A stretch of 32,998 nt of DNA from Frankia sp. R82 (GTDB taxonomy: Bacteria > Actinomycetota > Actinomycetes > Frankiales > Frankiaceae), in NCBI RefSeq assembly GCF_023716925.1, contig NZ_JAMQQG010000213.1, positions 31,203-64,200 on the forward strand, in the 5' to 3' direction. The position numbers were made by a program, and so were the translations under genes. Under the pieces are notes generated by a model that ran no database searches, was not told the origin of the DNA, and saw nothing but the letters and a program-made list of their open reading frames with translations. Numbering within the stretch: the stretch's first letter is position 1; every line of letters starts with the position of its first letter. Shown here piece after piece: positions 1-8,128 of this stretch.

Positions 1-241
1 GTACATATTAAAAAAACCCTATGGGACATATGCTACGCCACAGCCCATAAATTTGGGAGTGGCCTGGGGCGGGGGCCCCCGCCCCCCCGGGCCCCCACGG
101 CAACCGCGATCAGAAAGGGCAACACAGACAGCTGTGCACACGACACCAGCTCTGCACAGGAGACAGATCGACCACACGACGTCGCACAAGCTGCAGGAAA
201 GACATGGCTCGTGTCACGCTAGCAGTGGACACCGGGCCGCG
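1..241. other. Intergenic stretch with GC palindrome
   Basis: No gene is supported here. The first 60 bases are unusually AT-rich for this genome. Positions 66-85 form a perfect 20-base palindrome (ten bases and their complement with no loop) made only of G and C, followed by more C/G runs. It lies beyond the stop codon of the thioredoxin-like gene, so it could help end that transcript, but the absent loop makes this uncertain. Confidence 0.4.
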
Positions 242-859
242 CTAAGACATGGGCGATGATTCCGAAGAATCGTCATCCGACCGTTTTGCCCCGTCCATCG
301 GCATGATCTCCGCAAGGGTCGCGAACACCGCGGCCCGCGTGGGTGGGGCGCCGCTGGCCCGGCGGACCTCCCGGCCGCCCGCGTCGAGGACGAGCACCGT
401 CGGGGTGCGTCGTACTCCGAGGGCACGGACCAGCTCGAGATGCGCCTCCGCGTCCACCTCCAGATGCCGGACGCCGGGCACGACCTCGGCGACCCCGGCC
501 AGCACGCGCCGCGTCACGCGGCAGGGTGCGCAGAACGCGGTGGAGAACTGCAACAGGGTCGCCCGCTCGCCCAGCGTCTCGCCCAGCGCGGCGATCTCGG
601 CGCCCCGCGCGGGAGCGAGCCCCTCCTGCCCGGGTGCGGCTCCCGCTGCGGGCGCGGACGGCACCGACATGTCCACCGCAGTCTCCTTCTGCTCGCCGGA
701 CCCGACACCGAGCCGCCCGTCGGAGGGCACGCCGAACCCACTGGACCGCCGCGACCGAGCCGACCGGGCCACGCGGAACCGGCCGTCCCGAACGCGGGTC
801 GTGACACCCAGCGCGGTCGCCAGCGCGACCGCGCTCAGCAGCACCCACAGACCCGTCAC
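242..859 (-). CDS. Membrane-anchored thioredoxin-like protein
   Basis: This 205-residue protein starts with GTG and opens with a hydrophobic segment (about residues 3-18) that looks like a membrane anchor or signal. A Pro/Ala/Gly-rich linker follows, then a thioredoxin fold over about residues 95-190. The redox motif is FCAPC, a CxxC variant of the usual WCGPC, and the cis-proline motif is visible as RRTPTVLVLD. A role in extracytoplasmic thiol-disulfide exchange is inferred from the anchor and the CxxC pair; the substrate is unknown. It is the last gene of the minus-strand operon that begins at 3821, 55 bases after the DUF2993 gene. The start is uncertain because the Shine-Dalgarno sequence is weak. 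Confidence 0.8.
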   Translation of the reverse strand: MTGLWVLLSAVALATALGVTTRVRDGRFRVARSARSRRSSGFGVPSDGRLGVGSGEQKETAVDMSVPSAPAAGAAPGQEGLAPARGAEIAALGETLGERATLLQFSTAFCAPCRVTRRVLAGVAEVVPGVRHLEVDAEAHLELVRALGVRRTPTVLVLDAGGREVRRASGAPPTRAAVFATLAEIMPMDGAKRSDDDSSESSPMS

Positions 860-914
860 GGTTCGTCCAAGCGTCGCGGGTCGGCCGGTGTTCCCGCGGT
901 GGTTCTGGAACGGC

Positions 915-1694
915 TCACACCTGTTCGAACGGTCGGGCCCGCACCGATGACTCGGCGCCGGTGACCCGGCCGACGACGTTGGGATCCAGGACGACGTTCT
1001 GACCGGCGGCGCCGAAGACGATCCGATCGGACCGGACGGTCGCGGAGGTGAGTCGGAGGTTGAACGGCAGACCCACCACCGGCACCCGCACGGTCAACAG
1101 CTGGCTGATCGCCGGACTCAGCGACGCGCCCACCGGAGCCGTCAGCTCACGAGGGGTGAACGTGATCTCCGTCGGGGCAACACTGATGTCGGCCGTGCCG
1201 ACCGCGTCGACGGTGGCGCCCAGGACGTCCAGCGAACCGGAGACGCGGATGCCCGTCCCCGCCGACCCGACCTCGACGGCCGATCCCTGGCTGCGCAGAT
1301 AGGCGTTGAGATCGGTGAAGGTCAGTTCCACCTGGGCGGTGAGGCGGTCGACCGGGATCCGCCGCACATCGCCGTGCACCACGTCCCCGGGCGGCACGTG
1401 CGCACCGACGAGCTCGGCATGCACCCGATCCACCCGCAGGCCCTGCTCGACCTGGCCACGTACGTCCACCCGCACGTCCCGGTAGTTGCCACGCCACACC
1501 TGGGTGAGGAACGGGAATCCCCCCAGCGACACGTCCGGCCTCGCGGCCAGGCCCTCACTGCGCTGTGCCTGGGCGGCGATCAGGCCGGCAACCACCCGCG
1601 GGGTGATCCGGTCGATGGCGAGCAGCAGCGCGAGCAGCACCACCACGAGGACGGCGACCACCCGCACTCCCCGGCCGGGTCGGCTGGCGCTCAT
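915..1694 (-). CDS. DUF2993 / LmeA-like phospholipid-binding protein
   Basis: The protein has 259 residues with one N-terminal hydrophobic helix (about residues 10-27), then the pattern of the DUF2993 family: 'TPRVVAGLIAAQAQRSEGL' after the helix, a 'GGFPFLTQVWRG' segment, and alternating beta strands carrying 'DVLGATVDAVGTADI'. Family members, such as mycobacterial LmeA, bind phospholipid at the cell envelope; that is family knowledge, not seen here. Its ATG overlaps the stop of the upstream membrane-protein gene (ATGA at 1691-1694), so the two are probably translationally coupled. It most likely acts outside the membrane while remaining anchored. Confidence 0.82.
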   Translation of the reverse strand: MSASRPGRGVRVVAVLVVVLLALLLAIDRITPRVVAGLIAAQAQRSEGLAARPDVSLGGFPFLTQVWRGNYRDVRVDVRGQVEQGLRVDRVHAELVGAHVPPGDVVHGDVRRIPVDRLTAQVELTFTDLNAYLRSQGSAVEVGSAGTGIRVSGSLDVLGATVDAVGTADISVAPTEITFTPRELTAPVGASLSPAISQLLTVRVPVVGLPFNLRLTSATVRSDRIVFGAAGQNVVLDPNVVGRVTGAESSVRARPFEQV

Positions 1695-2650
1695 CCGGGC
1701 AGATGCCGCCCGACGAGATACACCAGCGGAGCGGCGCAGGCCAGCGGCACCACCGCGCCCAGCAGAGCACCGGTCACCACCGTGCCGCTCGGTCGGCTCG
1801 TCCCAGCAGCACCCTCGACCTGGATGACACCGCCGGGATGGACCGCACCGACCGACCGGCCGTCGCGGGAGCGGATGAGGACCAGATCCACCAACCCGGC
1901 CGTGACCGCGCCCGCGGCGGCGGCGGCGAGGCCGGCAACGGTGGACAGGCCACTCGGGTTGAGGGCGCCAAAGCCCGCGCCGGCGGCACCCGCGACGAGT
2001 GCACCGATCGGGCCGGCCACCGGCGGCGGCAGCCCCGCCCAGCCGCCCAACCGCCCCACCGCGACCACCACGGCGACGCCGAGCAGGCCGGCGATGACCA
2101 CCATGTCCGCCGGCTGGTCCCCGCTGTGCCCGGCGCGCAGCGCGAGATACCCGGTCAGCAACAGGCCGAGAACGATCCCGCTCAATCCCGTGACCAGTTC
2201 GGCGCTGACCCGGGCAGACGACGGAACACCCGCGGCAGCGGGCACTGGCGGGGCGGGAGCGGACGGCGCGGGGGCGGACGGAGCGCGCAGTGTCACGGCC
2301 CGGCGCAGTCCGAGCTGGTAGAGGATGACGGCGGCGACGCCGGTGCCGCCGACCCCGACGATCGCGTGGTACGGGTGGCCATGCGTCAGCGACAGGCTGA
2401 GGTCACCCAGCAGGGCCCAGCCGGCGATGAGCACGGTGGTGCCCGGTGAAGCACGCAGCGTGCGCGACCAGGCCCAGGCGAGCGCGAGCTGCAGGACGGC
2501 GACAACCACGGCAAGCGCCCAGGTGGCCAATGCCGCGGCGGTGATCGCGAGGCCGGCGACGAACACCACGGCACCGGGCACCGCCAGCGAGCCCGCTCCG
2601 TTCGGCCGTGCCGGGGTGACCACACCGGATCCGAGATCGCCAGCACTCAC
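1691..2650 (-). CDS. Polytopic membrane protein of unknown function
   Basis: This 319-residue protein consists largely of hydrophobic helices: about four in residues 20-120, then an Ala/Pro-rich linker, and four or more further helices to the C-terminus. I do not recognise the family, and no catalytic motif stands out. The start is GTG at 2650, 44 bases from the end of the MoaD-like gene. The stop overlaps the start of the DUF2993 gene by four bases, which ties it to the operon. The composition is strongly Ala/Gly/Val and fits the genome. A lipid- or envelope-related role alongside the DUF2993 protein is only a guess from position. Confidence 0.75.
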   Translation of the reverse strand: MSAGDLGSGVVTPARPNGAGSLAVPGAVVFVAGLAITAAALATWALAVVVAVLQLALAWAWSRTLRASPGTTVLIAGWALLGDLSLSLTHGHPYHAIVGVGGTGVAAVILYQLGLRRAVTLRAPSAPAPSAPAPPVPAAAGVPSSARVSAELVTGLSGIVLGLLLTGYLALRAGHSGDQPADMVVIAGLLGVAVVVAVGRLGGWAGLPPPVAGPIGALVAGAAGAGFGALNPSGLSTVAGLAAAAAGAVTAGLVDLVLIRSRDGRSVGAVHPGGVIQVEGAAGTSRPSGTVVTGALLGAVVPLACAAPLVYLVGRHLPG

Positions 2651-2694
2651 GCCGCCATGCTGTCACGTCCGGGCCGGCACCGTGGTGGCGGACC

Positions 2695-2973
2695 TCAGCC
2701 GCCGGCGAAGGGCGGCAGGACCTCGACGACGGCCCCGGCGGGCAGGATCAGGGTAGCCGGGTCGCGTTGCCCGACGGGCTGCTCGTCCACCAGATAGGAG
2801 CAGCGCCGCAGCAGTCCGGGCAGGATTCCGCCGTACCGGGCCGCGATCGCACCCTGTACGTCCGCGAGAGTGATCGCGGCAAGCGTCTCCTCGCTGATGC
2901 CGGCCGCCTCCCGCGCCGCCGCCCAGTAGCGGACCGTGACCAGTTCTCGGGTCGAACCCGGTCCGTCCGTCAT
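2695..2973 (-). CDS. MoaD/ThiS-family ubiquitin-like sulfur carrier
   Basis: A 92-residue small beta-grasp protein ending in the diagnostic Gly-Gly (…VEVLPPFAGG). Its first strand reads 'VTVRYWAAAREAAGI', typical of MoaD-like proteins. In this family the terminal glycine is activated by an E1-like enzyme and becomes a thiocarboxylate that donates sulfur, for example to molybdopterin or thiamine precursors. No other molybdopterin or thiamine gene is nearby, so the pathway cannot be assigned. I chose ATG at 2973 over the in-frame GTG at 2979 because it overlaps the stop of the upstream hydrolase as ATGA, the same coupling used elsewhere in this operon. Confidence 0.85.
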   Translation of the reverse strand: MTDGPGSTRELVTVRYWAAAREAAGISEETLAAITLADVQGAIAARYGGILPGLLRRCSYLVDEQPVGQRDPATLILPAGAVVEVLPPFAGG

Positions 2974-3821
2974 GACCACCGTCCATCACGGGCGGTAGCG
3001 AATCTGGCCGGGCTGCCAGCGAGGTCGACCAGCCGGGCCCCGATGCGGTCCAGCAGGCCAGGCGACAGTCCCGCCTCGGCATGCCCGAACTCGGGCTCGA
3101 TCCAGACCTGCGCATGACCCCCGGCCGCCACGCCGAGAGCGTACGGATGCGCCAGGGTGAAATACCGGTCCCGGCATCCGTGCACGATCAACAATGGGGT
3201 CGGCGCAATGGCACCAACCAGCTCCAACGGGGACAGCGGGAGCGGCACAAAAGCGCCCGAATCGATACGCACCCGTAACGCCGCTCGCGCCACCATCCGG
3301 CCGGTGGGAGACTCGGCGAACCAATGGATTCGCCGCATCGGCGCGGTATCCCGAACGAACCAGCGACTTCCCGCACTCACGCTGACCACAGCATCGGGCG
3401 GATGCCTGAGACGGCGTCCGTGACAGAGCGTACCAGTTTTTGCCAATCCGGCATGACGCAGGACCGCCATCCCGCCCATCGACCAGCCGACGGTGACAAC
3501 GCGCAGGTAGCCGAGGGTGCGGGCCGCTCCGACCGCAGCATCGACATCGAACACCTCGCGATCGCCGAACGTGCACAGACCAGTTGATCGTCCGTGACCG
3601 CGCAGGTCCATGACCTGCACTCCTACATATTTTCGCAAACCTTCCGACACACGGCGTAACAAGGGGTGAGTCATCGAGCCAGCGAAGCCGTGGACCACCA
3701 CGGCCGCCAGGTCACGTGACTCTCCGTGCTGGTCCGGAATTTTTGGATCATGCCTGGTGGCAAGGATCTCAGAATCTGCGGTGGGTAGTGGCCGGTAGAC
3801 GGTAGGAGCGCAGTAGGGCAC
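2970..3821 (-). CDS. Alpha/beta hydrolase
   Basis: A 283-residue alpha/beta-fold hydrolase. Visible elements in order are the oxyanion-loop strand VVVHGFAGS, the nucleophile elbow GWSMGG with its serine, an acid-loop Asp in VHGCRDRYF, and the catalytic His in EFGHAE. Length is normal for the family and the substrate is unknown. The GTG start at 3821 is preceded by a strong Shine-Dalgarno (GGGGAGG, eight bases upstream). The frame stays open much further upstream, but that part is antisense to glnR and has no coding character. This gene leads the five-gene minus-strand operon and is divergent from glnR. Confidence 0.8.
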   Translation of the reverse strand: MPYCAPTVYRPLPTADSEILATRHDPKIPDQHGESRDLAAVVVHGFAGSMTHPLLRRVSEGLRKYVGVQVMDLRGHGRSTGLCTFGDREVFDVDAAVGAARTLGYLRVVTVGWSMGGMAVLRHAGLAKTGTLCHGRRLRHPPDAVVSVSAGSRWFVRDTAPMRRIHWFAESPTGRMVARAALRVRIDSGAFVPLPLSPLELVGAIAPTPLLIVHGCRDRYFTLAHPYALGVAAGGHAQVWIEPEFGHAEAGLSPGLLDRIGARLVDLAGSPARFATARDGRWS

Positions 3822-3948
3822 TCGGCTATCCTCCCCACATACCGGCCTTCGTTTCATGCCCATGACGGTCGTGCGACGCCCAGCGCCGGACATAGAGTTG
3901 CTCATCGGGTCGACGCTGCCCCAACCACACACCACTGGAGGAGTCGTC
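3822..3948. promoter_or_regulatory. Divergent promoter region, hydrolase operon / glnR
   Basis: These 127 bases separate the GTG of the hydrolase operon from the TTG of glnR and must hold both promoters. The glnR Shine-Dalgarno (GGAGGA, 3937-3942) and the hydrolase Shine-Dalgarno (minus strand, 3830-3836) are clear. I could not fix -10 and -35 hexamers confidently. Confidence 0.5.
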
Positions 3949-4695
3949 TTGAGCGTCGTCCTTTTGCTCACCAACGCCCCCGGTCCCTCCGCCGAGTCGT
4001 TTCCGTCACTTGGGTTGCTCACCCACACGGTGCGGGTCGCTCCCCTGGAGGCCAGCGCCCTGCTGGATGCGCCTCCCGTCGACGTGATCGTGGTGGACGG
4101 GCGCCGCGAACTGGTCATCGCCCGGGGCCTGTGCCGGCTGTTGCGCACCACCGGGCTGACCACTCCGCTACTCGCGCTGGTCACCGAAGGTGGACTTGCC
4201 GCGGTGTCGGCCGACTGGGGTGTCGACGACGTCGTGCTTGACTCCGCCGGTCCCGCCGAGGTCGAGGCCCGGTTGCGACTGGCCATCGGTCGGGTCGCTG
4301 CCGCCGGCGGCACCGCCGAGGCCGGTGTCATCCGGTCCGGCGACCTCTCCGTGGATGAGACCACCTACTCGGCGAAGCTGCGGGGTCGTCCACTCGAGCT
4401 CACGTTCAAGGAGTTCGAGCTGCTCAAGTACCTGGCGCAGCACCCCGGCCGGGTCTTCACCCGGGCGCAGCTGCTGCAGGAGGTCTGGGGCTACGACTAC
4501 TACGGCGGTACCCGCACGGTGGACGTGCACGTCCGCCGGCTGCGGGCGAAGCTCGGCCCCGAGCACGAGGCCATGATCGGCACAGTTCGTCACGTCGGTT
4601 ACAAGTTCGTGGCACCGTCGATCACTCCCCTTGCGGACGGGCCCGCCGGCGGCCGGGTCGACCGCGACGACGCCCGCACTCCCGAACGGGTCTAG
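3949..4695 (+). CDS. glnR: GlnR, OmpR-type global nitrogen regulator
   Basis: The protein has 248 residues. The N-terminal receiver-like domain (about 1-115) carries '[12 protein letters not shown]', where the single Asp sits in the atypical pocket of GlnR, and '[32 protein letters not shown]' follows, close to Streptomyces GlnR. The C-terminal winged helix (about 135-235) has '[26 protein letters not shown]' and '[18 protein letters not shown]'. GlnR is an orphan regulator that dimerises without phosphorylation and activates ammonium-assimilation genes such as amtB and glnK (family knowledge). I chose the TTG at 3949 because GGAGGA lies seven bases upstream and the product then aligns with GlnR from residue 1; the frame is open further upstream without GlnR-like sequence. 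No sensor kinase is adjacent, as expected. Confidence 0.95.
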   Translation: MSVVLLLTNAPGPSAESFPSLGLLTHTVRVAPLEASALLDAPPVDVIVVDGRRELVIARGLCRLLRTTGLTTPLLALVTEGGLAAVSADWGVDDVVLDSAGPAEVEARLRLAIGRVAAAGGTAEAGVIRSGDLSVDETTYSAKLRGRPLELTFKEFELLKYLAQHPGRVFTRAQLLQEVWGYDYYGGTRTVDVHVRRLRAKLGPEHEAMIGTVRHVGYKFVAPSITPLADGPAGGRVDRDDARTPERV

Positions 4696-4703
4696 GCCCT
4701 CGG

Positions 4704-4747
4704 GCCGACCCGGCCGGTCAGGCAGCCCGCTGCCGACCCGGCCGGTC
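4704..4747. repeat. Direct repeat of 16 bases between glnR and mshD
   Basis: Two exact copies of GCCGACCCGGCCGGTC lie at 4704-4719 and 4732-4747. Each copy is itself nearly palindromic, so the segment could fold as hairpins and end glnR transcription, but there is no T run. Confidence 0.45.
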
Positions 4748-4870
4748 GGGCTGCGCACAGCACCGGCCCGGGCGGGGACACCGCCCGCCGCCCCGCCCGT
4801 CGCGGGCGCGGCTCGCCACACCGGATCCACGGATCATGCGACATCCGGCCCGGGCACCTCGTACGGTCGG

Positions 4871-5986
4871 GTGGTGACCTCCCCGACCCCGCAACCGTCG
4901 GCAGCTACGCCGGTGAACGCACAGCAGGACGGTCTGTGGCCGGGTAGCCGGCAGCCGGACTGGCATCCCACCCTCAGCGGCGCGGACGTCGACGACATCG
5001 AGAGCCTGCTCGCCGCGGCGGAGCGAGCCGACGGAAGCGGGCCGATATCCGAGGATGTCCGGTTGACGTTGCGCCCGGGTCTTGCGGTGGGCGGGGGCCA
5101 TCACCTGCTCGCCCGGCTGCCAGCCGCGTCGGTGGACGACCTCTCACCGCCCGGTCCACTCGGTGCGGTTGCCCCGGCCGACCCGGACGAATCGATGATC
5201 ATCGGCTACGCACACCTGGGTGGGTCGCCGGCCAGCCGGCAGGCCGAGGCCGTGGTCCATCCCGCGCACCGCCGCCAAGGTGTGGGCCGGGCGCTGGTCA
5301 CGGCTCTGCGGGACGCCTGCGCCGCCTCGTCCGCGGAGCTCGACATCTGGGCGCACGGAGATCTTCCCGGTGCGGCGGCCCTCGCCGGCCCGCTCGGCTT
5401 CGTCCGCACCCGGGTGCTGTTCCAACTGCGTCGCCCGCTGGGTGAGCCGTTGCCGCCACCGGTGCTGCCCGCCGGGATCACCGTGCGGCCCTTCGAGCCC
5501 GGTCGGGACGACCAGGCGTGGCTCACGGTCAACGCCGCCGCCTTCGCCGACCACCCCGAACAGGGCCGCTGGACGGCGGACGACCTGGCCAGACGCCAGC
5601 AGGAACCGTGGTTCGACCCACGTGGCTTCTTTGTCGCCGAGCGGGACCGACAGCTGATCGGCTTTCACTGGACGAAAGTCCATGCGCTCGACCCGACACC
5701 CCCGCCGGATGTCCCGCCCGCCCAGGTCGGCCCGGTCGGCGAGGTCTACGTCGTCGGCGTACTGCCCGGTTCCGGCGGGGCGGGCCTCGGTCGGGCACTC
5801 ACCCTGATCGGCCTGCACCATCTGCGGGCGCAGGGCCTGCCCACCGTCGCGCTGTACGTCGACGAGGACAACGATCGCGCGGTGCGAATGTACACCGGGC
5901 TCGGTTTCACCGAGCATGCGCGGGACGTGTCCTATCACTGGGACGGCCAGGTTCACCCGGGCGGCCAGGTTCACCGGAGCGGCTAG
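4871..5986 (+). CDS. mshD: Mycothiol synthase (MshD)
   Basis: MshD transfers acetyl from acetyl-CoA to Cys-GlcN-inositol, the last step of mycothiol biosynthesis in the actinobacterial cytoplasm. The 371-residue protein shows the expected tandem GNAT domains: the first carries the acetyl-CoA loop 'HPAHRRQGVGRALV' (about residues 132-145), the second 'VGEVYVVGVLPGSGGAGLGRAL' with 'TVALYVDEDNDRAVRMYTGLGF' (about 290-350). The N-terminal GNAT domain is degenerate in this family. The start is one of two adjacent GTG codons (4871 or 4874); upstream in-frame sequence is Pro-rich and not MshD-like. The last residues contain a short duplicated GGQVH unit, a recent-looking C-terminal extension. Confidence 0.92.
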   Translation: MVTSPTPQPSAATPVNAQQDGLWPGSRQPDWHPTLSGADVDDIESLLAAAERADGSGPISEDVRLTLRPGLAVGGGHHLLARLPAASVDDLSPPGPLGAVAPADPDESMIIGYAHLGGSPASRQAEAVVHPAHRRQGVGRALVTALRDACAASSAELDIWAHGDLPGAAALAGPLGFVRTRVLFQLRRPLGEPLPPPVLPAGITVRPFEPGRDDQAWLTVNAAAFADHPEQGRWTADDLARRQQEPWFDPRGFFVAERDRQLIGFHWTKVHALDPTPPPDVPPAQVGPVGEVYVVGVLPGSGGAGLGRALTLIGLHHLRAQGLPTVALYVDEDNDRAVRMYTGLGFTEHARDVSYHWDGQVHPGGQVHRSG

Positions 5987-6073
5987 GTCCACCAGAAGGG
6001 CTCTGGTCGCTGGGCGGAGTCCGGTTGCCTGGCGGACTCGGGTTGCTGCGGGTGGTCGGGGTCACAGGGCTGG

Positions 6074-6436
6074 TCAGGAGCTGCGGCGCCCCGTCAGCCC
6101 CGGCGCGACGGCCGCCGGGTTGCCATCGTCAACATCGATGACCGTGCTCAGGTTGGTGATGTGCAGCAGCCGGTGGGTGTCCTCGTTGAGATGACGCAGC
6201 GCCAGCCGGCCACCGGCCGAACGCTGACGCTGATGGGCGAACAGGATCACCGCGAGGCCCTGCGAATCCAGGAAGCTGACCTCGGCCAGGTCGACAACGA
6301 TGTCCCTGACTCCAGCGACCCGGGCATCGAGCAGGGACTCCCGCAGCGGATCCAACGAGGAATAGTCGATGTCGCCCACAGGGTGCACGACAATCGTGTC
6401 ACTTCCGGTCACCTCGACCCGCACACGTGGTTCCAT
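6074..6436 (-). CDS. STAS-domain anti-sigma factor antagonist
   Basis: The single-domain protein of 120 residues matches the SpoIIAA/RsbV class: 'VVHPVGDIDYSSLDPLRESL' near the N-terminus and the signature 'VDLAEVSFLDSQGLAVILFAHQ', whose Ser is the residue phosphorylated by a partner kinase in this family. Unphosphorylated antagonists of this type bind an anti-sigma kinase and release the sigma factor. No such kinase or sigma factor is encoded in the window, so the partner is unknown. I chose the ATG at 6436 because the longer in-frame upstream part lacks family similarity. It is convergent with mshD. Confidence 0.85.
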   Translation of the reverse strand: MEPRVRVEVTGSDTIVVHPVGDIDYSSLDPLRESLLDARVAGVRDIVVDLAEVSFLDSQGLAVILFAHQRQRSAGGRLALRHLNEDTHRLLHITNLSTVIDVDDGNPAAVAPGLTGRRSS

Positions 6437-6680
6437 GGCTCCGCCCGACCGGATGGCATGGGCACTGCGGGAAACAGGCCGGACCGTTCCCACTGCGCGT
6501 CGCGCTCTTGTCAAGCGCGATGGAGCCGACGTACCCCGACCGCTCCACTCCCACACCCGCCAGATTCACACCGGAGCGCGGCCTGTCTCACATCACCGCT
6601 CCTGCGCGCCCATCCCCGCCTCCCGCTTCTCCCCGCCCGGCGGGATGGGATGACATGTTGCCCGATGAGAACGTCCTCGT

Positions 6681-7211
6681 ATGGACATCAACCCGCCCTG
6701 GTCCCGCGGTGGCGCTGCTTCCGCTGACGTCGTCACGTTCCTGTGCCGCTCGGACGGTGCTGCCGTCTCGGTCGGCCCGCTGCCCGGTGGTCCGCCGGGA
6801 TCCGGCGCCGTGCTGGTCGGCCTCGGCGTCCGGCTGCCCGGTGCATCGCCCGCCCGGCTGCGGCTCACGCCCGACGAGGCCGGGCGCCTCGCCGGTCTGC
6901 TCACTGACGTGGTCGAAGGCGGCGCCAGTGCCGCCCCAGATCACGTGCCGGACGGCGCCTGGCCCGAGCCGGCGGCCGGCGCCCGCAGTGATGCGGTCGC
7001 GGGCTCGCGGTACGTGGTCGTGGCGCCGGAGGGAGCCGCGGTGACCGAGTTGTGGCCGGCGCTGGCAGCGGTGCCGCCGGGCGCCCGGCTCGTCGATTTC
7101 TCCTCGGATGCCGACGTCGTGCTCGTCTTCGCTCTGGACGATCCGCGTTGGCCAGTCCGGCCAGTCGAAGCCGACTCGGCGTCGGATCGGGAGGAGACAC
7201 CGGGCAGGTGA
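6681..7211 (+). CDS. Hypothetical protein
   Basis: A 176-residue soluble protein that I do not recognise. It has a mixed alpha/beta look, with hydrophobic strands such as 'RYVVVAPEGAAV' and 'DADVVLVFALDD' and a helix 'TPDEAGRLAGLLTDVVEG'. No signal peptide or catalytic motif is visible. Codon use matches the neighbouring genes, with G/C at third positions, which supports a real gene. The ATG at 6681 has only a weak Shine-Dalgarno. It runs convergently into the transporter gene, 33 bases apart. Confidence 0.65.
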   Translation: MDINPPWSRGGAASADVVTFLCRSDGAAVSVGPLPGGPPGSGAVLVGLGVRLPGASPARLRLTPDEAGRLAGLLTDVVEGGASAAPDHVPDGAWPEPAAGARSDAVAGSRYVVVAPEGAAVTELWPALAAVPPGARLVDFSSDADVVLVFALDDPRWPVRPVEADSASDREETPGR

Positions 7212-7244
7212 GCCCGGCGGCGGTGCCACCGACCACCCGGCCGG

Positions 7245-7511
7245 CTAGCCGCGCAGCACCTCGATTCCCGAGATCACTGCCAGCACCAGGAACGCCGCTG
7301 CGGCGATCCGGGTGATCACGGAGATCGGCAGGATCCGCAGCAGTCCGCGCCCGCCAGCGATGCCGAGCGCGGCGACCGTCCACAGGCCCAGCAGAGCTCC
7401 CAGCCAGACGCTCACCGGCGAGTCGAAACGGGCGGCGAGGTTGGCCGTGGTGATCTGGGTGAGGTCGCCGAGTTCGGCAAGGAACACAACGCCGAACGCG
7501 GTGACCGCCAC
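7245..7511 (-). CDS. GDT1/TMEM165-family transporter, C-terminal half
   Basis: The 88-residue segment holds three predicted membrane helices and the second family motif, ELGDLTQ, in place of the usual E-x-G-D-K/R-T/S, so a Leu replaces the basic residue. It ends 'AAAFLVLAVISGIEVLRG', a normal family C-terminus. It is in a different frame from the N-terminal half at 7412-7870 and continuous with it only after a -1 shift. In-frame codons upstream of the GTG at 7511 read ATFRR, a natural linker continuation, and no good Shine-Dalgarno precedes that GTG. I therefore read this as the second half of one broken or frameshifted gene, although separate single-domain GDT1 genes that pair up are known. 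Confidence 0.75.
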   Translation of the reverse strand: MAVTAFGVVFLAELGDLTQITTANLAARFDSPVSVWLGALLGLWTVAALGIAGGRGLLRILPISVITRIAAAAFLVLAVISGIEVLRG

Positions 7512-7870
7512 CCGTCGGAAGGTGGCCGTGCGCCGTCGCCGGCTGGCGTGCCATCGGCGCGAGCCTGACCCGCGGCACTGCCGTCCTCGTGCTGCCCGTC
7601 CTCGTCGCGGCCCTCCCGGAGCACCAGCACGGCACCCAGCAGGAACAGCACCATCGTGATCGCATCGACAAGGCGGCCTGGCAGGTGGGAGAAGGCACTA
7701 CCGGCCGCGACGGCCACCGTGACATGCACAAGGAAGGCGGAGGCCACCCCGATCCACACATAGATCGGCCGGAATCGGCTGCCCAGGACCAGGCTCGCGA
7801 CCATCGTCTTGTCAGGAAGTTCGGCGAGGAAGATGACGCCGAAAGTGACCAGAACCACGGTGATACTCAC
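7412..7870 (-). CDS. GDT1/TMEM165-family transporter, N-terminal half
   Basis: The open frame begins with GTG at 7870, preceded by an AGAGG Shine-Dalgarno nine bases upstream. It encodes three membrane helices, with the first family motif ELPDKT at about residues 16-21. An acidic linker (REGRDEDGQHEDG) follows. From about residue 110 the frame leaves the family sequence and runs on as Arg/Ser/Pro-rich nonsense to 7412, while the true continuation lies in the -1 frame (7245-7511). A single missing base somewhere in about 7515-7600 explains this. Family members export Mn2+ (or Ca2+) from the cytoplasm, and the upstream yybP-ykoY element supports a manganese role here. Confidence 0.75.
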   Translation of the reverse strand: MSITVVLVTFGVIFLAELPDKTMVASLVLGSRFRPIYVWIGVASAFLVHVTVAVAAGSAFSHLPGRLVDAITMVLFLLGAVLVLREGRDEDGQHEDGSAAGQARADGTPAGDGARPPSDGWRSPRSALCSLPNSATSPRSPRPTSPPVSTRR

Positions 7871-7911
7871 GCCGGAACCTCTCGTAAGGCCGGGTCGTGA
7901 GCGGGGGCACG

Positions 7912-7943
7912 CCTTCGACCCGGCATGACTGCCGTGTCGAAGG
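7912..7943 (-). promoter_or_regulatory. Alternative hairpin (expression platform) of the Mn riboswitch
   Basis: On the minus strand CCTTCGAC (7943-7936) is perfectly complementary to GTCGAAGG (7919-7912), and CGGCA/TGCCG forms an inner stem (7934-7930 with 7925-7921). CCTTC is also the 3' strand of aptamer stem P1, so P1 and this hairpin exclude each other. That predicts an ON switch: Mn2+ stabilises P1 and prevents the hairpin. GGGC/GCCC can extend the stem. No T run follows, so the mode (termination without a U-tract, or translation) is undecided. Confidence 0.65.
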
Positions 7944-8128
7944 TCTCGCCCACCCGGCCGCGAAGCGGCCGGGCCCGGGCGCCGGGAACCCGTGAGCCAG
8001 CCCTTGGTGGGCTGGCAACGGGCGCCAGTATGTCGACGCACGGGCCGATGTGCGCTCCGCCGGCCAGGCGGACCATCGCGGTCTCGCGGCCGTCAGAGGC
8101 AGGCACTCGACGGGGCTACTCCCCTTCA
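7938..8128 (-). promoter_or_regulatory. yybP-ykoY (manganese) riboswitch aptamer
   Basis: Read on the minus strand, the RNA starts with GAAGGGGAGTAGCC (8127 down to 8114), the conserved 5' part of the yybP-ykoY motif. It ends with GGGCGAGACCTTCGA (7952 to 7938), the conserved 3' part with the GAGACC loop. GAAGG at 8127-8123 pairs with CCTTC at 7943-7939 to close stem P1. Between them are GC hairpins, including GCCAGCCC/GGGCTGGC and GGCCGCTTCGCGGCC. This class senses Mn2+ and commonly sits before GDT1-family and other Mn exporters, exactly the gene found 67 bases downstream. The interior is longer than a minimal member. Confidence 0.8.

Noticed and set aside
3864-4364. Extension of the alpha/beta hydrolase frame across glnR
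   Set aside because: The part antisense to glnR is Ser/Thr/Arg-rich shadow sequence; the GTG at 3821 with a GGGGAGG site is a better start.
8080-8085. A second GAGACC on the minus strand as alternative 3' end of the riboswitch
   Set aside because: The flanking bases do not pair with the 5' GAAGG strand and the resulting aptamer would be too short; the copy at 7943-7948 does pair.
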